Below the pieces are notes generated by a model that was not told where the DNA came from, did not search any database, and saw nothing but the letters and a program-made list of their open reading frames with translations. Shown here one piece after another: positions 1 to 8,422 of a stretch of 64,000 bases of DNA. The stretch lies in assembly GCF_023094165.1 (NCBI RefSeq), contig NZ_JALMDK010000015.1:124001-188000 (forward strand). The letters are read 5' to 3'. The stretch is from Crossiella sp. S99.2. Lineage in GTDB: Bacteria; Actinomycetota; Actinomycetes; Mycobacteriales; Pseudonocardiaceae. The position numbers and the translations under genes are program-made. Positions within the stretch are counted from its first letter, which is position 1. Each line of letters opens with the position of its first letter.

Positions 1-1
1 G

Positions 2-436
2 ATCCTGGACTCCCAGTTGTGCTTCTCGCTCTACGCCGCCTCCAGGGCGGTCACCGCCCTGTACCGCCCGATGCTGGACGAACTGGGCCTGACCTACCCG
101 CAGTACCTGGTGTTGCTGGTGCTCTGGGAACGCGGCCCGGTGTCGGTGAAGGACCTCGGCGACGCGCTGCACCTGGACTCCGGCACGCTCTCCCCGCTGC
201 TCAAGCGGATGGAGTCGGCCGGCCTGCTCCGGCGGCGGCGCAGCGAAGAGGACGAACGCAGCGTCCTGGTCGAGCCGACCGAGACGGGCCGCGACCTCCG
301 GGCGAGGGCGCTGGACATCCCGGAACGGCTGACCTGCGGCATGGGCCTGCCCCTTGACGAGCTGACCGAGCTGCACACGCGGCTGCGGCGGCTGAACGAC
401 TCGATGACAGCAGTACGACAGAAAGAAGGCCAGTGA
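2..436 (+). CDS. ohrR: OhrR-type MarR regulator, 5' end outside window
   Basis: This is a winged-helix MarR repressor that senses organic hydroperoxides and controls ohr. The reading frame is open from the first bases of the window, so the true start lies upstream. The visible N-terminus carries the OhrR signature LCFSLYAASR, whose Cys is the peroxide-oxidised residue in the family, followed by LGLTYPQYLVLLVLWE and the wing (RRRRSEEDERS). The stop overlaps the start of ohr by one base (TGATG), so the two are translationally coupled. The OhrR assignment rests on the Cys motif plus the neighbouring ohr and is firm; only the extreme N-terminus is missing. Confidence 0.93.
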   Translation: MLDSQLCFSLYAASRAVTALYRPMLDELGLTYPQYLVLLVLWERGPVSVKDLGDALHLDSGTLSPLLKRMESAGLLRRRRSEEDERSVLVEPTETGRDLRARALDIPERLTCGMGLPLDELTELHTRLRRLNDSMTAVRQKEGQ

Positions 437-855
437 TGAGCGTGCTCTACACCGCAGAGGCGACCGCGACCGGCAGTGGCCGGGGCGGCGAGATCGTCTC
501 CTCCGACGGCGTGCTGGACGAGAGCCTGTCGGTGCCCAAGGAACTGGGCGGCGCGGGCGGCGACGGCACCAACCCGGAACAGCTCTTCGCCGCGGGCTAC
601 GCGGCCTGCTTCAACGGCGCCCTGCAGCTGGTGGCCCGCAACAACAAGACCCCGGTCGACGGCTCCGAGGTCAACGCCAAGGTCGGTATCGGCCCGCGCG
701 CCGAGGGCGGCTTCCAGCTGACCGTGGCCCTCGCGGTCACCGTCCCGGGGGTCGAAAGGGCAGTCGCCGAGGACCTCGTGGCCAAGGCTCACCAGGTCTG
801 CCCCTACTCCAACGCCACTCGTGGCAACATCGAGGTGCAGGTCACGGTCGTCTGA
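436..855 (+). CDS. ohr: Organic hydroperoxide resistance protein (Ohr/OsmC family)
   Basis: Ohr is a cytoplasmic thiol peroxidase that reduces organic and fatty-acid hydroperoxides, using two Cys residues recycled by lipoylated proteins. The 139-residue length is typical. Both reactive Cys contexts are visible: YAACFNGAL (about residue 55) and VCPYSNATRGN (about residue 122). The start ATG overlaps the ohrR stop; an in-frame GTG one codon earlier is a less likely start. A strong hairpin follows the stop, closing an ohrR-ohr unit. Confidence 0.96.
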   Translation: MSVLYTAEATATGSGRGGEIVSSDGVLDESLSVPKELGGAGGDGTNPEQLFAAGYAACFNGALQLVARNNKTPVDGSEVNAKVGIGPRAEGGFQLTVALAVTVPGVERAVAEDLVAKAHQVCPYSNATRGNIEVQVTVV

Positions 856-869
856 CCGACCCGCCCCGG

Positions 870-906
870 AACCCGCTCACCACGACCCCCAGGTGGTGAG
901 CGGGTT
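870..906. terminator. Hairpin terminator between ohr and the converging PPE-like operon
   Basis: A perfect 14-bp inverted repeat (AACCCGCTCACCAC and its complement) encloses a 9-nt loop. It lies between two convergent genes and probably stops transcription from both sides. There is no clear T-tract, as is common in actinomycetes. Confidence 0.75.
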
Positions 907-909
907 CTG

Positions 910-2139
910 TCATGTTCCGGCCTCCTCGCCGATCACCGGCGGCGCGGCGTACCGGGTGTCCCCGAAGACGTCCTCGGTCTCCAGCAGGTACGAGGGCCGC
1001 TCATGCTCCTCGTCTTCTTCCCGGCGTCCGGCTCCGGCGCCACCGACCGGCAGTCCGCTCATCCCCGGCGCGCCCGGTCGCACGCCGCCACCGGCAGTGC
1101 TGGTCCCGCCGCCGGACCGCCCGACCCCGGCACTGCCACCAGGCCCGAACCCAACGCCGCGGCCAACACCCGCGCCACCAGGCCCGAACCCGGTGGCACC
1201 ACTGAGGCCGCCGCCAGGTCCACCGGCGGAACCACCCACGCCGAGGCTGTGACCACCGCCCACTCCGTCGGCAGCAGTGCCCGGCGGCAGCTCGGCCCAG
1301 CCCGCCAACCCGGTGTCATCCCGGTTCGGTGGCCCGGTCACCTGCCCGCCGGGCACTTCGACGGGGTCACCGCCACCCGTGCCGCCGCCAGTGCCACCAC
1401 CGCCGCCAGTCCCGGTGCCAGGGCCGCCGTAACCACCGCCCGGTTGCCCGCCACCGGTCCCGCGACCCGTGCCGCGCCCACCGTCCCGTCCCCGGTCCCG
1501 GCCGTCGACGCCCCCGCCGCCACCGGGTTCGACCACCGACACGTCGCCGTCGGCCGCCTGCGGGGCGGTCCAGCTCGGCAGCCGGGTGACGTTGTCCTCC
1601 TTGCGCACGCCGTACCCGGCGAGCACCCGCTGGTTGTCCCCGGTGTCGGCGCGGAACCGCTCGATCTCCCGGTCCAGATCGGTGCTGAACGGGGTCACCT
1701 TGTTCAGCAGGTTGTTCTGCGGCGGATCGGCTGGCACCGGCTTGAGCTGGTTCTTGCAGCCGTACCAGTCCGCGGTCTGCTGGGCGACCGCCTCGGCCGT
1801 CCGCTTGGCCAGGCCCCCGGCCGCCTCGGCATACCCGGCCAGCGGACTGAGCTGCCGCCGCGCCGCCTCCGCCGCCGCCCCCTGCCAGACCCCGTGCGAG
1901 GCCGTGATCACCTTCTCGATCTGGTCCCGGATCAGCCCGTAGTCACCGGCCGCCTTGGTCCAGATCCGCTCGATCGGCACCAGCCCGGCCGAGGGCGTCT
2001 TGGCTTCGTCGTGGAACCACTTGTAGATCCGGTCTCCGGCGTGGCCTTCCGGGCGCGGGGTGTCGGAGGTGAGGAAGCCGGCCGCGGTCAGTCCGCCCGC
2101 GGTCGCCCCGGCGGCGATGAGCAGCAGTGGCAACGGCAT
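910..2139 (-). CDS. PPE-like, Gly-rich type VII secretion-associated protein
   Basis: The 409-residue protein opens with a hydrophobic stretch (residues 1-23), then an alpha-helical region containing GVWQGAAAEAA, which resembles the W-x-G turn of PPE/WXG helical hairpins. From roughly residue 210 to 360 it is low-complexity, dominated by Gly with Val, Arg and Thr. A short ordered C-terminus (LLETEDVFGD...) follows, similar to the tails of secreted PPE-like proteins of Pseudonocardiaceae. The start ATG overlaps the stop of the lipoprotein gene (ATGA), so it is the last gene of a three-gene operon. A role as a type VII (ESX) substrate or cell-envelope partner is inference; no catalytic motif is visible. 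Confidence 0.75.
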   Translation of the reverse strand: MPLPLLLIAAGATAGGLTAAGFLTSDTPRPEGHAGDRIYKWFHDEAKTPSAGLVPIERIWTKAAGDYGLIRDQIEKVITASHGVWQGAAAEAARRQLSPLAGYAEAAGGLAKRTAEAVAQQTADWYGCKNQLKPVPADPPQNNLLNKVTPFSTDLDREIERFRADTGDNQRVLAGYGVRKEDNVTRLPSWTAPQAADGDVSVVEPGGGGGVDGRDRGRDGGRGTGRGTGGGQPGGGYGGPGTGTGGGGGTGGGTGGGDPVEVPGGQVTGPPNRDDTGLAGWAELPPGTAADGVGGGHSLGVGGSAGGPGGGLSGATGFGPGGAGVGRGVGFGPGGSAGVGRSGGGTSTAGGGVRPGAPGMSGLPVGGAGAGRREEDEEHERPSYLLETEDVFGDTRYAAPPVIGEEAGT

Positions 2140-2741
2140 CAGCGACCGCCCTGCAACGTGCGGATGACCTGCTCCAGGATCTTGACGCCGCGCGGGCAGG
2201 GGTCGTCGAAGTCGGTCGGCTTGTCCAGCCCGGCCTTGAGCTGCAGCCCGGTCGCGACGAGCACGGTGTTGGACACCGCCACGTTCGTCCGGCACTGGCC
2301 GAACGGCTTGCCGGCCTCGTCCGCGATCACCGCCGGGTAGCCGGAGATCTCCAGCGGCTGCCAAACCCGGAAGACGTTCTTGCGGCCGTAGAGCTGGTCG
2401 AGGCCGCCGATCTGGGTGTTGATGTCCAGCGAGAAGTCGACCTTGGCCGCGGTGTCGGTGGCGACCCAGCGGCAGGCCTTGCCGAGCGGGCTGTCCTCGG
2501 GCTGGCCCGAGACGGTGATGCCGAGCTGGGCGAGCTGGGGAGCGGCGAGCAGCCGACAGGGGTCGGGCACGAACTGCGCGGTGTCGAGTTCGGGCTGGGT
2601 CAGCACCGGCGCGCCGTGCTTGTTCGCGCTGGGCGAGGGGGCGGTGGTCTGGGCGCCCGGCGCCGCGGCGCATCCACTGAGCGCCAGCGTGGCGCAGACC
2701 CCGGTCGCGAGCAGGCGGAAACGGTCGGCGATCACATTCAT
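2139..2741 (-). CDS. DUF3558 family lipoprotein
   Basis: A 200-residue exported lipoprotein. The signal peptide ends in the lipobox LALSGC (lipidated Cys near residue 24), followed by a Ser/Pro/Ala-rich linker. The mature domain has the paired Cys residues typical of DUF3558 (DPCRLL, KACRW, FGQCRT, DDPCPRG), probably disulphide-bonded outside the membrane. DUF3558 proteins commonly sit next to type VII or cell-wall genes, and their function is unknown. It overlaps both neighbours by 4 bp, so the three genes are co-transcribed. Confidence 0.85.
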   Translation of the reverse strand: MNVIADRFRLLATGVCATLALSGCAAAPGAQTTAPSPSANKHGAPVLTQPELDTAQFVPDPCRLLAAPQLAQLGITVSGQPEDSPLGKACRWVATDTAAKVDFSLDINTQIGGLDQLYGRKNVFRVWQPLEISGYPAVIADEAGKPFGQCRTNVAVSNTVLVATGLQLKAGLDKPTDFDDPCPRGVKILEQVIRTLQGGR

Positions 2742-3106
2742 CCCTTGCCTTCGACGGCGGACCGGTTGGTGCCTTCAGCGCGCGCGTATTGCTGCTTCGC
2801 CGCAGCCAACTTGTCGATCATTTGTTGGACCACTTCCTGGTATACCTGATTTGCGGAAGAGTGGTCACCCGACCCTGATTTGACCGCGCATTCGATGATC
2901 TTCCGCATGGCGTCCGGACTGTATGGGTCCTCGCTCGGCGGGATGCCCACGTCCAGGCTCCGTTTGACGTCACGGTTGATCTTCACGATCGCGTCTCTGG
3001 CCTCGGAGAGGCCCCTGATCAGGCCATCCAGCTCGGCGACCTCGACCACGAATCGCCCGTCCCCGCCGAAGTCGATCGACACCTTCGTGCTGCGTGGAAC
3101 TGCCAC
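2738..3106 (-). CDS. Small helical protein, first gene of the PPE-like operon
   Basis: A 122-residue protein with no signal peptide or membrane segment and predicted helix-rich C-terminal half (QVYQEVVQQMIDKLAAAKQQYARAE is strongly amphipathic). I chose the GTG start because a GGGGGA Shine-Dalgarno lies 5-8 bases before it; an upstream TTG in frame would add eight residues without a good site. It overlaps the lipoprotein gene by 4 bp. I do not recognise the family. Position and helical character fit an Esx/PE-like partner of the PPE-like protein, but the W-x-G motif is absent. Confidence 0.7.
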   Translation of the reverse strand: MAVPRSTKVSIDFGGDGRFVVEVAELDGLIRGLSEARDAIVKINRDVKRSLDVGIPPSEDPYSPDAMRKIIECAVKSGSGDHSSANQVYQEVVQQMIDKLAAAKQQYARAEGTNRSAVEGKG

Positions 3107-3159
3107 CGCATTTCCCCCGTCCCCTGGCAAATTGCCACAAGGTAAGGATAATCAGCGGC

Positions 3160-3196
3160 TTGGGTGAGAATGCGCCATTGCTTTCGGGTCACCCAA
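3160..3196. terminator. Inverted repeat between P450 and the PPE-like operon
   Basis: TTGGGTGA and TCACCCAA form a perfect 8-bp inverted repeat separated by 21 nt. It lies just past the 3' end of the P450 gene and upstream of the next minus-strand operon, so it could be a P450 terminator or an operator for the operon. The sequence does not decide between the two. Confidence 0.4.
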
Positions 3197-3223
3197 AAGA
3201 CGTATCGCTAAACTCTAGAGAAA

Positions 3224-4573
3224 TTACATCTTTCGTGGTGTGAACTCGACCGGGAGTTCGTAAACCCCGCGCATGATCGCGCTTGGCCACCAGCTCAGCT
3301 TCTCCGCCGGGACCGCCAGTCGCAGATCCGGCAGGTACCGCAGCACCGTGCCGATCGCCACCTCACCCAGCACCCGGGACATGGACTGGCCGACGCACAC
3401 GTGCGGGCCGTGGCCGAAGGCCAGGTGGTGCTGGGCGCGGCGGTACGGGTCGAACTCGGCGGGGGAGTCGAAGACCTCGGGGTCGTGGTTGGCCGAGAGC
3501 AGGGACACCAGGACGGGTTCGCCGGTCTGCACGAGCTGGCCGCCGATGGTGACCGGCTCGATGGCGAAGCGCCAGGTGGCGTTGCGGACCGGGCCGGCGT
3601 AGCGCAGCACCTCTTCGATGATCGCGCTCAGCGTGCTGGAGTCGGTGCGGGCCAGTTCGGCGTATTTGGGGTTGCGCAGCAGGGTGAGCAGGCCGTTGCC
3701 GATCAGGGCGACCATGGTCTCGTGTCCGGCGATCAGCAGCAGGAAGACCATCGAGCTGACCTCGTCGGCGCTGAGCACCTTCTTGTCCTGCAACTCCACC
3801 AGCGCGCTCACCAGGTCGTCGGCCGGGTTCTCGCGCTTGCTCGCGATCAGGCCCAGGACGTAGCGCTCCAGCGAGTCGGTGACGCCCCAGACCTCGTCGA
3901 TCGCGGCGACCTCGGAGGAGTCGATCACCGCGGCCCAGCGGTGGTAGTTGGCCCGGTCTTCCTGGGGCATGCCCAGCAGGTCGCAGATGATGGTGACCGG
4001 CAACGGGTAGGCCAGGTCGGCGATCAGGTCCGCCCGGCCCGCGGGCGCGAAGCCGGCGATGGCCTGCTCGGTGATCCGGCGGCAGCGTTCGCGCAGCCGT
4101 TCCATCCGCTGCGCGCTGAACAACGCGCTGACCGCCTGGCGCTGCCGGGCGTGATCCGGCGGGTCCGCGTTGAGCATGTTGCGGGCCAGCGTCGGCCGGT
4201 GGTCGAAGGGCAGGCCCATGCCGGAGCGCTGCCACACCACGTTGGCCTTGGCCGGGCTCTTGTGCAGCTTCGGGTGGGCCAGCGCTTCCAGCGCGTCGTC
4301 GTACCGGGTGACCAGCCAGGCCCAGGCCCCGCCGGGCATGTCGATGCGGTGCACCGGTGAGTTCCGGCGCAACCAGTCATAGGCCGGGTACGGGTTGGCG
4401 TCGAACTCCGCGCCGTGCAGACGCGGGCACACGCCGGGTTCCTCAGTGGCCACGTCCTCACCATGCCAGACCGAGGGGTGCGACATCTCCCGCCGCTCGG
4501 TGGGCACCGGGCTCACCAGCGGATGAACCGGGTGTGATGTTGCTGTCACCGGCTGATGTGAGGGCGTGGCCAC
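3224..4573 (-). CDS. Cytochrome P450 monooxygenase
   Basis: A soluble bacterial class I P450 (CYP105/107-like), a haem-thiolate oxygenase that hydroxylates or epoxidises a small molecule using ferredoxin electrons. Visible motifs, numbered from the GTG at 4573, are the I-helix AGHET (282-286, with the usual acid-alcohol pair), ExxR as EVLR (321-324) and the haem loop FGHGPHVCVG with the axial Cys at 393. The first 40 residues do not resemble P450s; ATG at 4486 or GTG at 4453 are plausible alternative starts giving a more usual length of about 410. No ferredoxin gene is adjacent. Substrate cannot be told from sequence. Confidence 0.93.
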   Translation of the reverse strand: MATPSHQPVTATSHPVHPLVSPVPTERREMSHPSVWHGEDVATEEPGVCPRLHGAEFDANPYPAYDWLRRNSPVHRIDMPGGAWAWLVTRYDDALEALAHPKLHKSPAKANVVWQRSGMGLPFDHRPTLARNMLNADPPDHARQRQAVSALFSAQRMERLRERCRRITEQAIAGFAPAGRADLIADLAYPLPVTIICDLLGMPQEDRANYHRWAAVIDSSEVAAIDEVWGVTDSLERYVLGLIASKRENPADDLVSALVELQDKKVLSADEVSSMVFLLLIAGHETMVALIGNGLLTLLRNPKYAELARTDSSTLSAIIEEVLRYAGPVRNATWRFAIEPVTIGGQLVQTGEPVLVSLLSANHDPEVFDSPAEFDPYRRAQHHLAFGHGPHVCVGQSMSRVLGEVAIGTVLRYLPDLRLAVPAEKLSWWPSAIMRGVYELPVEFTPRKM

Positions 4574-4594
4574 GCCGCGGACCCTGGCAGTGAC

Positions 4595-5668
4595 TCAGCC
4601 CAGCCGCAACCTCGCGACCCGGCCTTTCTCCCCGGCGGCCCAGCAGGACAGGTCCGGGGTGCAGGTGACGGTGTCGAAGCTGCCCGCGTCGAACTGCTTC
4701 CAGTGCCTGCCGCCGTCAAGGCTGAGATCACTGCCCGAGGGGCCCACCGCGAGCAGGCCGCCGAGGGTGTACGGCAGCCAGGTCGCGCCGGAGCGGTAGC
4801 CGGCGGGGGCCTGCGGCGGGACCTGCCAGCCGCGGCCGCCGTCGCCGGTGCGGGCCAGCGCGTCCTTGGCGGTGTTCGGCTGCTCGAAGTCGCCGCCGAT
4901 GGCGATGCCGGTGTGCCGGTCCCGGAAGGCCAGCGCGAACACGCCCGCGCTCGGCTTGCTGGCCAGCGGGGTCTCGCTGACCGTCCAGTTGCGGCCGCGG
5001 TCGGCGGTGTGGAAGACCCTGGCCTTGGCGCCGCCGCCGGTGGCGATCCAGGCATCGCGCGGGCCCGAGGTCACCAGGCACTGGCCGCTGGCGGCGAAGC
5101 CGGCCTCGCCGGGCAGCGCGGCCGGCATGCCGGCGTTGGGCAGCACGGTCCAGGACCGGCCGCCGTCCTGCGTTGACAGCACCCTGATCTTGCCGTCCAC
5201 CGGATCGCTCATGGCCAGGCCGTTGCGCCGGTCGAAGAAGGCCACGCAGTCGTAGAAGGCCTTCGGATCGGTGTTGCGGAAGGACTCGGTCCAGGTCTTG
5301 CCGCCGTCGCCGGTCCGGTAGATCCGGGAGTCCTCGCCCTCGCCGATGGTCAGCGCCACCGCGGTGCGGGCGTCAAAAGCCTCGATATCGCGGAACTGCA
5401 AGGCGCTCGCGCCGGGCGGGCTCACGTTCTGCCAGCTCCGGCCGCCGTCGGTGGTGCGCAGCACGGTGCCCTTGCTGCCGCCCAGCCAGGCGACCTGCCG
5501 GTTCACCGCGGCCAGGCCGCGGAACCGGGCGTCGGTGCCGGTGGACTGGAGTTCCCAGGACAGTGTCGTGGCCGAGGTCACCCCGGCGGGCGCGGCGGCG
5601 GCGGGCACCGCCGCGGCGAGGGTCAGCGCGGCGGTGGCACAGAGCCCCATCAGGGCGAACAGCCTCAT
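4595..5668 (-). CDS. Secreted BNR/YCF48-like beta-propeller protein
   Basis: A 357-residue exported protein. A Sec signal peptide (MRLFALMGL through AAAAPA) covers about residues 1-27. The rest contains repeated blades with the BNR/Asp-box pattern, for example RTTDGGRSWQ, RTGDGGKTWTE, STQDGGRSWTV, HTADRGRNWTV and SLDGGRHWKQ, so a single beta-propeller is expected. Such proteins are annotated as glycosyl hydrolase-like or photosystem-II-stability (YCF48) relatives, but no catalytic set is visible. It ends 21 bp upstream of the P450 gene on the same strand, so the two could share a transcript. Confidence 0.85.
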   Translation of the reverse strand: MRLFALMGLCATAALTLAAAVPAAAAPAGVTSATTLSWELQSTGTDARFRGLAAVNRQVAWLGGSKGTVLRTTDGGRSWQNVSPPGASALQFRDIEAFDARTAVALTIGEGEDSRIYRTGDGGKTWTESFRNTDPKAFYDCVAFFDRRNGLAMSDPVDGKIRVLSTQDGGRSWTVLPNAGMPAALPGEAGFAASGQCLVTSGPRDAWIATGGGAKARVFHTADRGRNWTVSETPLASKPSAGVFALAFRDRHTGIAIGGDFEQPNTAKDALARTGDGGRGWQVPPQAPAGYRSGATWLPYTLGGLLAVGPSGSDLSLDGGRHWKQFDAGSFDTVTCTPDLSCWAAGEKGRVARLRLG

Positions 5669-6018
5669 GACGGCGCAAACTACCCGCTGCGACCCTGGTT
5701 CGGCAGGGGTCCAGACGATGCAAAGTCTTTGCCGCCGGTTCGTTCGATTGGCCTAGCCCGACGGAGCGGGAGCGGTTAGATTCCGGGCAGAACGACGTCG
5801 GCGACAACTTCAGATCTGCCGTCTCGGTGGCGACAAAGCCGCTGGTGACGCGGTCAACCGAAAAAACTCCTTGGTTAACCGGAGGACTCAACCGGCAGTA
5901 TTAGCCACGTAATCGGTCACCTGCACTTCTTCGTGGTCTGCGGCTCACCGGTCTGGGTTTACTGAATATCGCCACAACCCAGACGAGTCCCCGGCTCTAT
6001 GCGCAGGAGTAGAAAAAC
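5669..6018. promoter_or_regulatory. 350-bp regulatory space with inverted repeat before the PLP enzyme
   Basis: There is no convincing gene here. It separates two divergent genes and must hold both promoters. A perfect 9-bp inverted repeat, GTCTGGGTT (5951-5959) and AACCCAGAC (5976-5984), sits 35-68 bp before the ATG at 6019. Further upstream GGTTAACC (5873-5880) and related GGTCAACC half-sites occur around an A-rich tract. The start has a GCAGGAG Shine-Dalgarno followed by an A-rich spacer. The inverted repeat could be an operator or a leader hairpin. Confidence 0.55.
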
Positions 6019-7248
6019 ATGACGACAGCCCTCGCGCCGACCGCTAATTGGCCCTTCGCCGAGCTGCTTTCCGCGGCCGAGTCCGTCAACGCGAAGGTCG
6101 ATCCTCCCGTGGTGGACGGTGCGGTCGGCCCGACCATTGTCCAGAACGGCCGGGAGCTCGTGAACTTCGCGAGCATCAACTTCCTCAACCTGCACCAGCG
6201 CCCCGACGTGCTGGAGCACTTCCTTTCCGCGTCGCGGGAACACGGGCTGACCACCGGCGGATCCCGAATGACCCAGGGGATCAGCCGCCCGCACCTGGAA
6301 ATGGAACAGGAAATTTGCCGGGTCACCGGCAAAGAGCGCGCGATTTCTTTCGCCACCGGTCTGCTGGCGAACTTCGGATTCCTCAATGCGATGACGAAGT
6401 ACATCGACTGGGGCGCCGGCATGAAGTGCGACAACTCCGACGCGGTCGTGGTCATGGACCGGCACTCGCACTGGAGCCTGCTCAAGGCCGCCGAACACCT
6501 GGAACACGGCAAGCGGCTGCACACCTTCCGGCACAACTCGCCGGAGGACCTGGAGAAGGTGCTCAAGCGGGTCAACTCGCCCAAGGTCGTCGTGGTCATC
6601 GAGAGCGTCTACTCCGCTGACGGCAGCATCGCGCCGATGAACGAGCTGATCGACATCTGCGAGAAGTACGGCGCGCTCAGCTTCGTCGACGACGCCAACG
6701 GCTTCATGCTCTACGGCCCGGAGAACCGGCCCTTCGCCGAGGAGTTCGCCGCGATGCGGCGGGCCACCTTCGTGATGATGTCCTTCTCCAAGGCCATCGG
6801 CATCGAGGGCGGGGCCATCGCCGGACCGGCCGATGCCATCAACGCCTTCGAGATCACCTCGGGCACCTCGATGTTCACCGCGGCCATGCAGCCGCCGACC
6901 GCGGCCACTGTGGGCCTGCTGATCCGCACCCTGGACGGCGATCCGTCCATTGTGGACAACTACCTGGCCAGGGTGGAGCGCTTCCGCGCCCGGCTGACCG
7001 AGATCGGAGCGCCGCCGTTCGAGACGCCCAGCTACATCACCTCGGTGCTGATCGGCAAGGACGAGACCGCGGACCTGGTGAAGGACGCCTTCATCGAGAA
7101 GGGTTTCCTCATCCCGATGTTCATGTTCCCCGCGGTCAAGCGCAACCAGGCGGTCATGCGCCTGATCATCAACAACGACCACACCGAAGAGCAGCTCGAG
7201 TACTTCCTGAGCACGCTGGCCGAGCTGAAGGCCAAGCACGACTTCTGA
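6019..7248 (+). CDS. Alpha-oxoamine synthase-like PLP enzyme (BioF/KBL/SPT fold)
   Basis: The 409-residue protein belongs to fold-type I PLP enzymes that condense an amino acid with an acyl-thioester to give an aminoketone (BioF, Kbl, serine palmitoyltransferase, CqsA). Visible motifs are GSRMTQGISRPHLEMEQ (81-97), DRHSHWSL with the cofactor-stacking His at 151, and SFSKAIGIEGG with the Schiff-base Lys at 258. The usual DDAH/DEAH motif reads DDAN (224-227), so the conserved His is Asn227, which is unusual for the family. There is no biotin gene nearby. The neighbouring acyltransferase, flavin-barrel and methyltransferase genes suggest a secondary-metabolite or signal role. The acyl donor is unknown. 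Confidence 0.85.
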   Translation: MTTALAPTANWPFAELLSAAESVNAKVDPPVVDGAVGPTIVQNGRELVNFASINFLNLHQRPDVLEHFLSASREHGLTTGGSRMTQGISRPHLEMEQEICRVTGKERAISFATGLLANFGFLNAMTKYIDWGAGMKCDNSDAVVVMDRHSHWSLLKAAEHLEHGKRLHTFRHNSPEDLEKVLKRVNSPKVVVVIESVYSADGSIAPMNELIDICEKYGALSFVDDANGFMLYGPENRPFAEEFAAMRRATFVMMSFSKAIGIEGGAIAGPADAINAFEITSGTSMFTAAMQPPTAATVGLLIRTLDGDPSIVDNYLARVERFRARLTEIGAPPFETPSYITSVLIGKDETADLVKDAFIEKGFLIPMFMFPAVKRNQAVMRLIINNDHTEEQLEYFLSTLAELKAKHDF

Positions 7249-7261
7249 GTCTGGACCCAGA

Positions 7262-7298
7262 CGAAAGAGGCGGTCCCGCCGGGGGACCGCCTCTTTCG
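7262..7298. terminator. Bidirectional hairpin terminator
   Basis: A perfect 16-bp stem (CGAAAGAGGCGGTCCC) with a 5-nt loop lies between the convergent PLP-enzyme and acyltransferase genes. Just before it, GTCTGG-AC-CCAGAC (7249-7262) repeats the arm sequence seen in the upstream regulatory space. Confidence 0.85.
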
Positions 7299-7315
7299 CT
7301 GTGGTGGGAACGGAA

Positions 7316-8422
7316 TCAGTCCTCGTCGGCCTGCTGCTGCTTGGCCAGTTCCTTCTGCAGATCGGCGATCGGGTCCTGGTCCGGGAAGACCAGTTTGTCC
7401 AGCCGGGACAGCCTGGCGAAGGGGGACAGCGGTTTGCTGTAGCCCCAGGCCACCCGCAGGTGACAGCCCATCTTGAGCTTGGCCGCCTCGTTGGACAGGC
7501 CGAAGTCGATCAGGGTGAAGCCGCCCTCGATGGCGTGCCGGATGATCTGATGCCCCATGAACCGGTGCACCGGGGTGCTGCCGATCCGCTCGTAGTCCGC
7601 GCCGCTGTAGGTGGACTCCAGCAGATGGCCGCGTTCCTGCAGCATGTCGAAGCACACCAGGTCATCGCCCTGCCAGGTCAGCAGCAGCACGCTTTCGGCC
7701 AGCGTGGGCACCTCGCGGAAGTACTCGCCGGGCAGCAGGATCTGATCCGGGTCGTTGTACTTGTGGAACAGGTTGAGCCACAGCCGTTCCATGTCCCCGG
7801 CCAGCTTCGGGCTCGGGCGACCGCGGTGCACCTCGAACCGGAACCCGGCGGCCTCCACCCGGCGCGCGTCCCGCTTGGCGGTCTTGCGCGCCTTGGCGGG
7901 CAGCGAGGCCAGCCAGCCGTCCACCTCGGTCCACGGCACGTCCAGCACCGCGTCCGGGAACTGCGCCACCCGGCGGAAACCCAGCTCGGCGAACCGCGGC
8001 GCGAACGCCGCCTCCGGACCCGGGTCCCAGAAGTCGCGCATCAGCAGGACCTTGGCGCCCAGCGCCTTCGCCTCGGTGGTCATCGCGGCGGAAAGCAGCG
8101 GCAGGGTCTCGGCCACCACGGACTCGTCGCGGAACAGGAAACCGCAGCCCAGGTTGGCCGGTGAACCGGCGAGGAACAACGGGACCTTGATATTTTTCCA
8201 CACCGGATAACGCATGAAGGCGCCGAACGCGGCGGCGATCAGCCGGCCATCGCGTTCGGCGGTGAAGAAGCGGAGGTCCCCGTCGATCTCCATCCGGCTC
8301 AGCAGATCCAGGTACGGCGCCGAGCGGGGTGGTTCCGGCAGAGTTAGTTTCGCCCATTCTGCCGGATCGACATCAATTTTTTTTGAGGTCCGGACGAGTA
8401 GTGTGCCGGGCTCACTCGGCAT
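7316..8422 (-). CDS. GNAT/FemAB-like acyltransferase
   Basis: The 368-residue protein resembles the BioF2/peptidogalycan (COG3146-like) group of double-GNAT acyltransferases. Its second half contains the typical pattern of a strand of hydrophobic residues, LLESTYSGADYER, then HRFMGHQIIRHAIEGGFTLIDFGL and a KxKMGC stretch, as in FemAB-like enzymes that recognise a large acyl or aminoacyl donor. No signal peptide. A charged Gln-rich tail (KELAKQQQADED) ends the protein. It starts inside the last codons of the following flavin-barrel gene (11-bp overlap), so the two form an operon. The likely job is N-acylation or ligation of the product of the nearby PLP enzyme (inference). Confidence 0.75.
   Translation of the reverse strand: MPSEPGTLLVRTSKKIDVDPAEWAKLTLPEPPRSAPYLDLLSRMEIDGDLRFFTAERDGRLIAAAFGAFMRYPVWKNIKVPLFLAGSPANLGCGFLFRDESVVAETLPLLSAAMTTEAKALGAKVLLMRDFWDPGPEAAFAPRFAELGFRRVAQFPDAVLDVPWTEVDGWLASLPAKARKTAKRDARRVEAAGFRFEVHRGRPSPKLAGDMERLWLNLFHKYNDPDQILLPGEYFREVPTLAESVLLLTWQGDDLVCFDMLQERGHLLESTYSGADYERIGSTPVHRFMGHQIIRHAIEGGFTLIDFGLSNEAAKLKMGCHLRVAWGYSKPLSPFARLSRLDKLVFPDQDPIADLQKELAKQQQADED

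Noticed and set aside
1060..1560. Repetitive GCC/CCG-rich tract, considered as a tandem repeat or CRISPR-like array
   Set aside because: It is the Gly-rich coding region of the PPE-like gene; unit length is irregular and there are no spacers.
1003..2340. Long open frame on the plus strand opposite the PPE-like gene
   Set aside because: Its Ala/Arg/Pro/Gly-rich translation has no family pattern, and the opposite strand has a better-supported gene in a coupled operon; GC bias keeps antisense frames open.
5373..5891. Open frame antisense/upstream of the BNR-repeat gene
   Set aside because: It overlaps the signal-peptide end of the supported gene, has no motif and no ribosome site.
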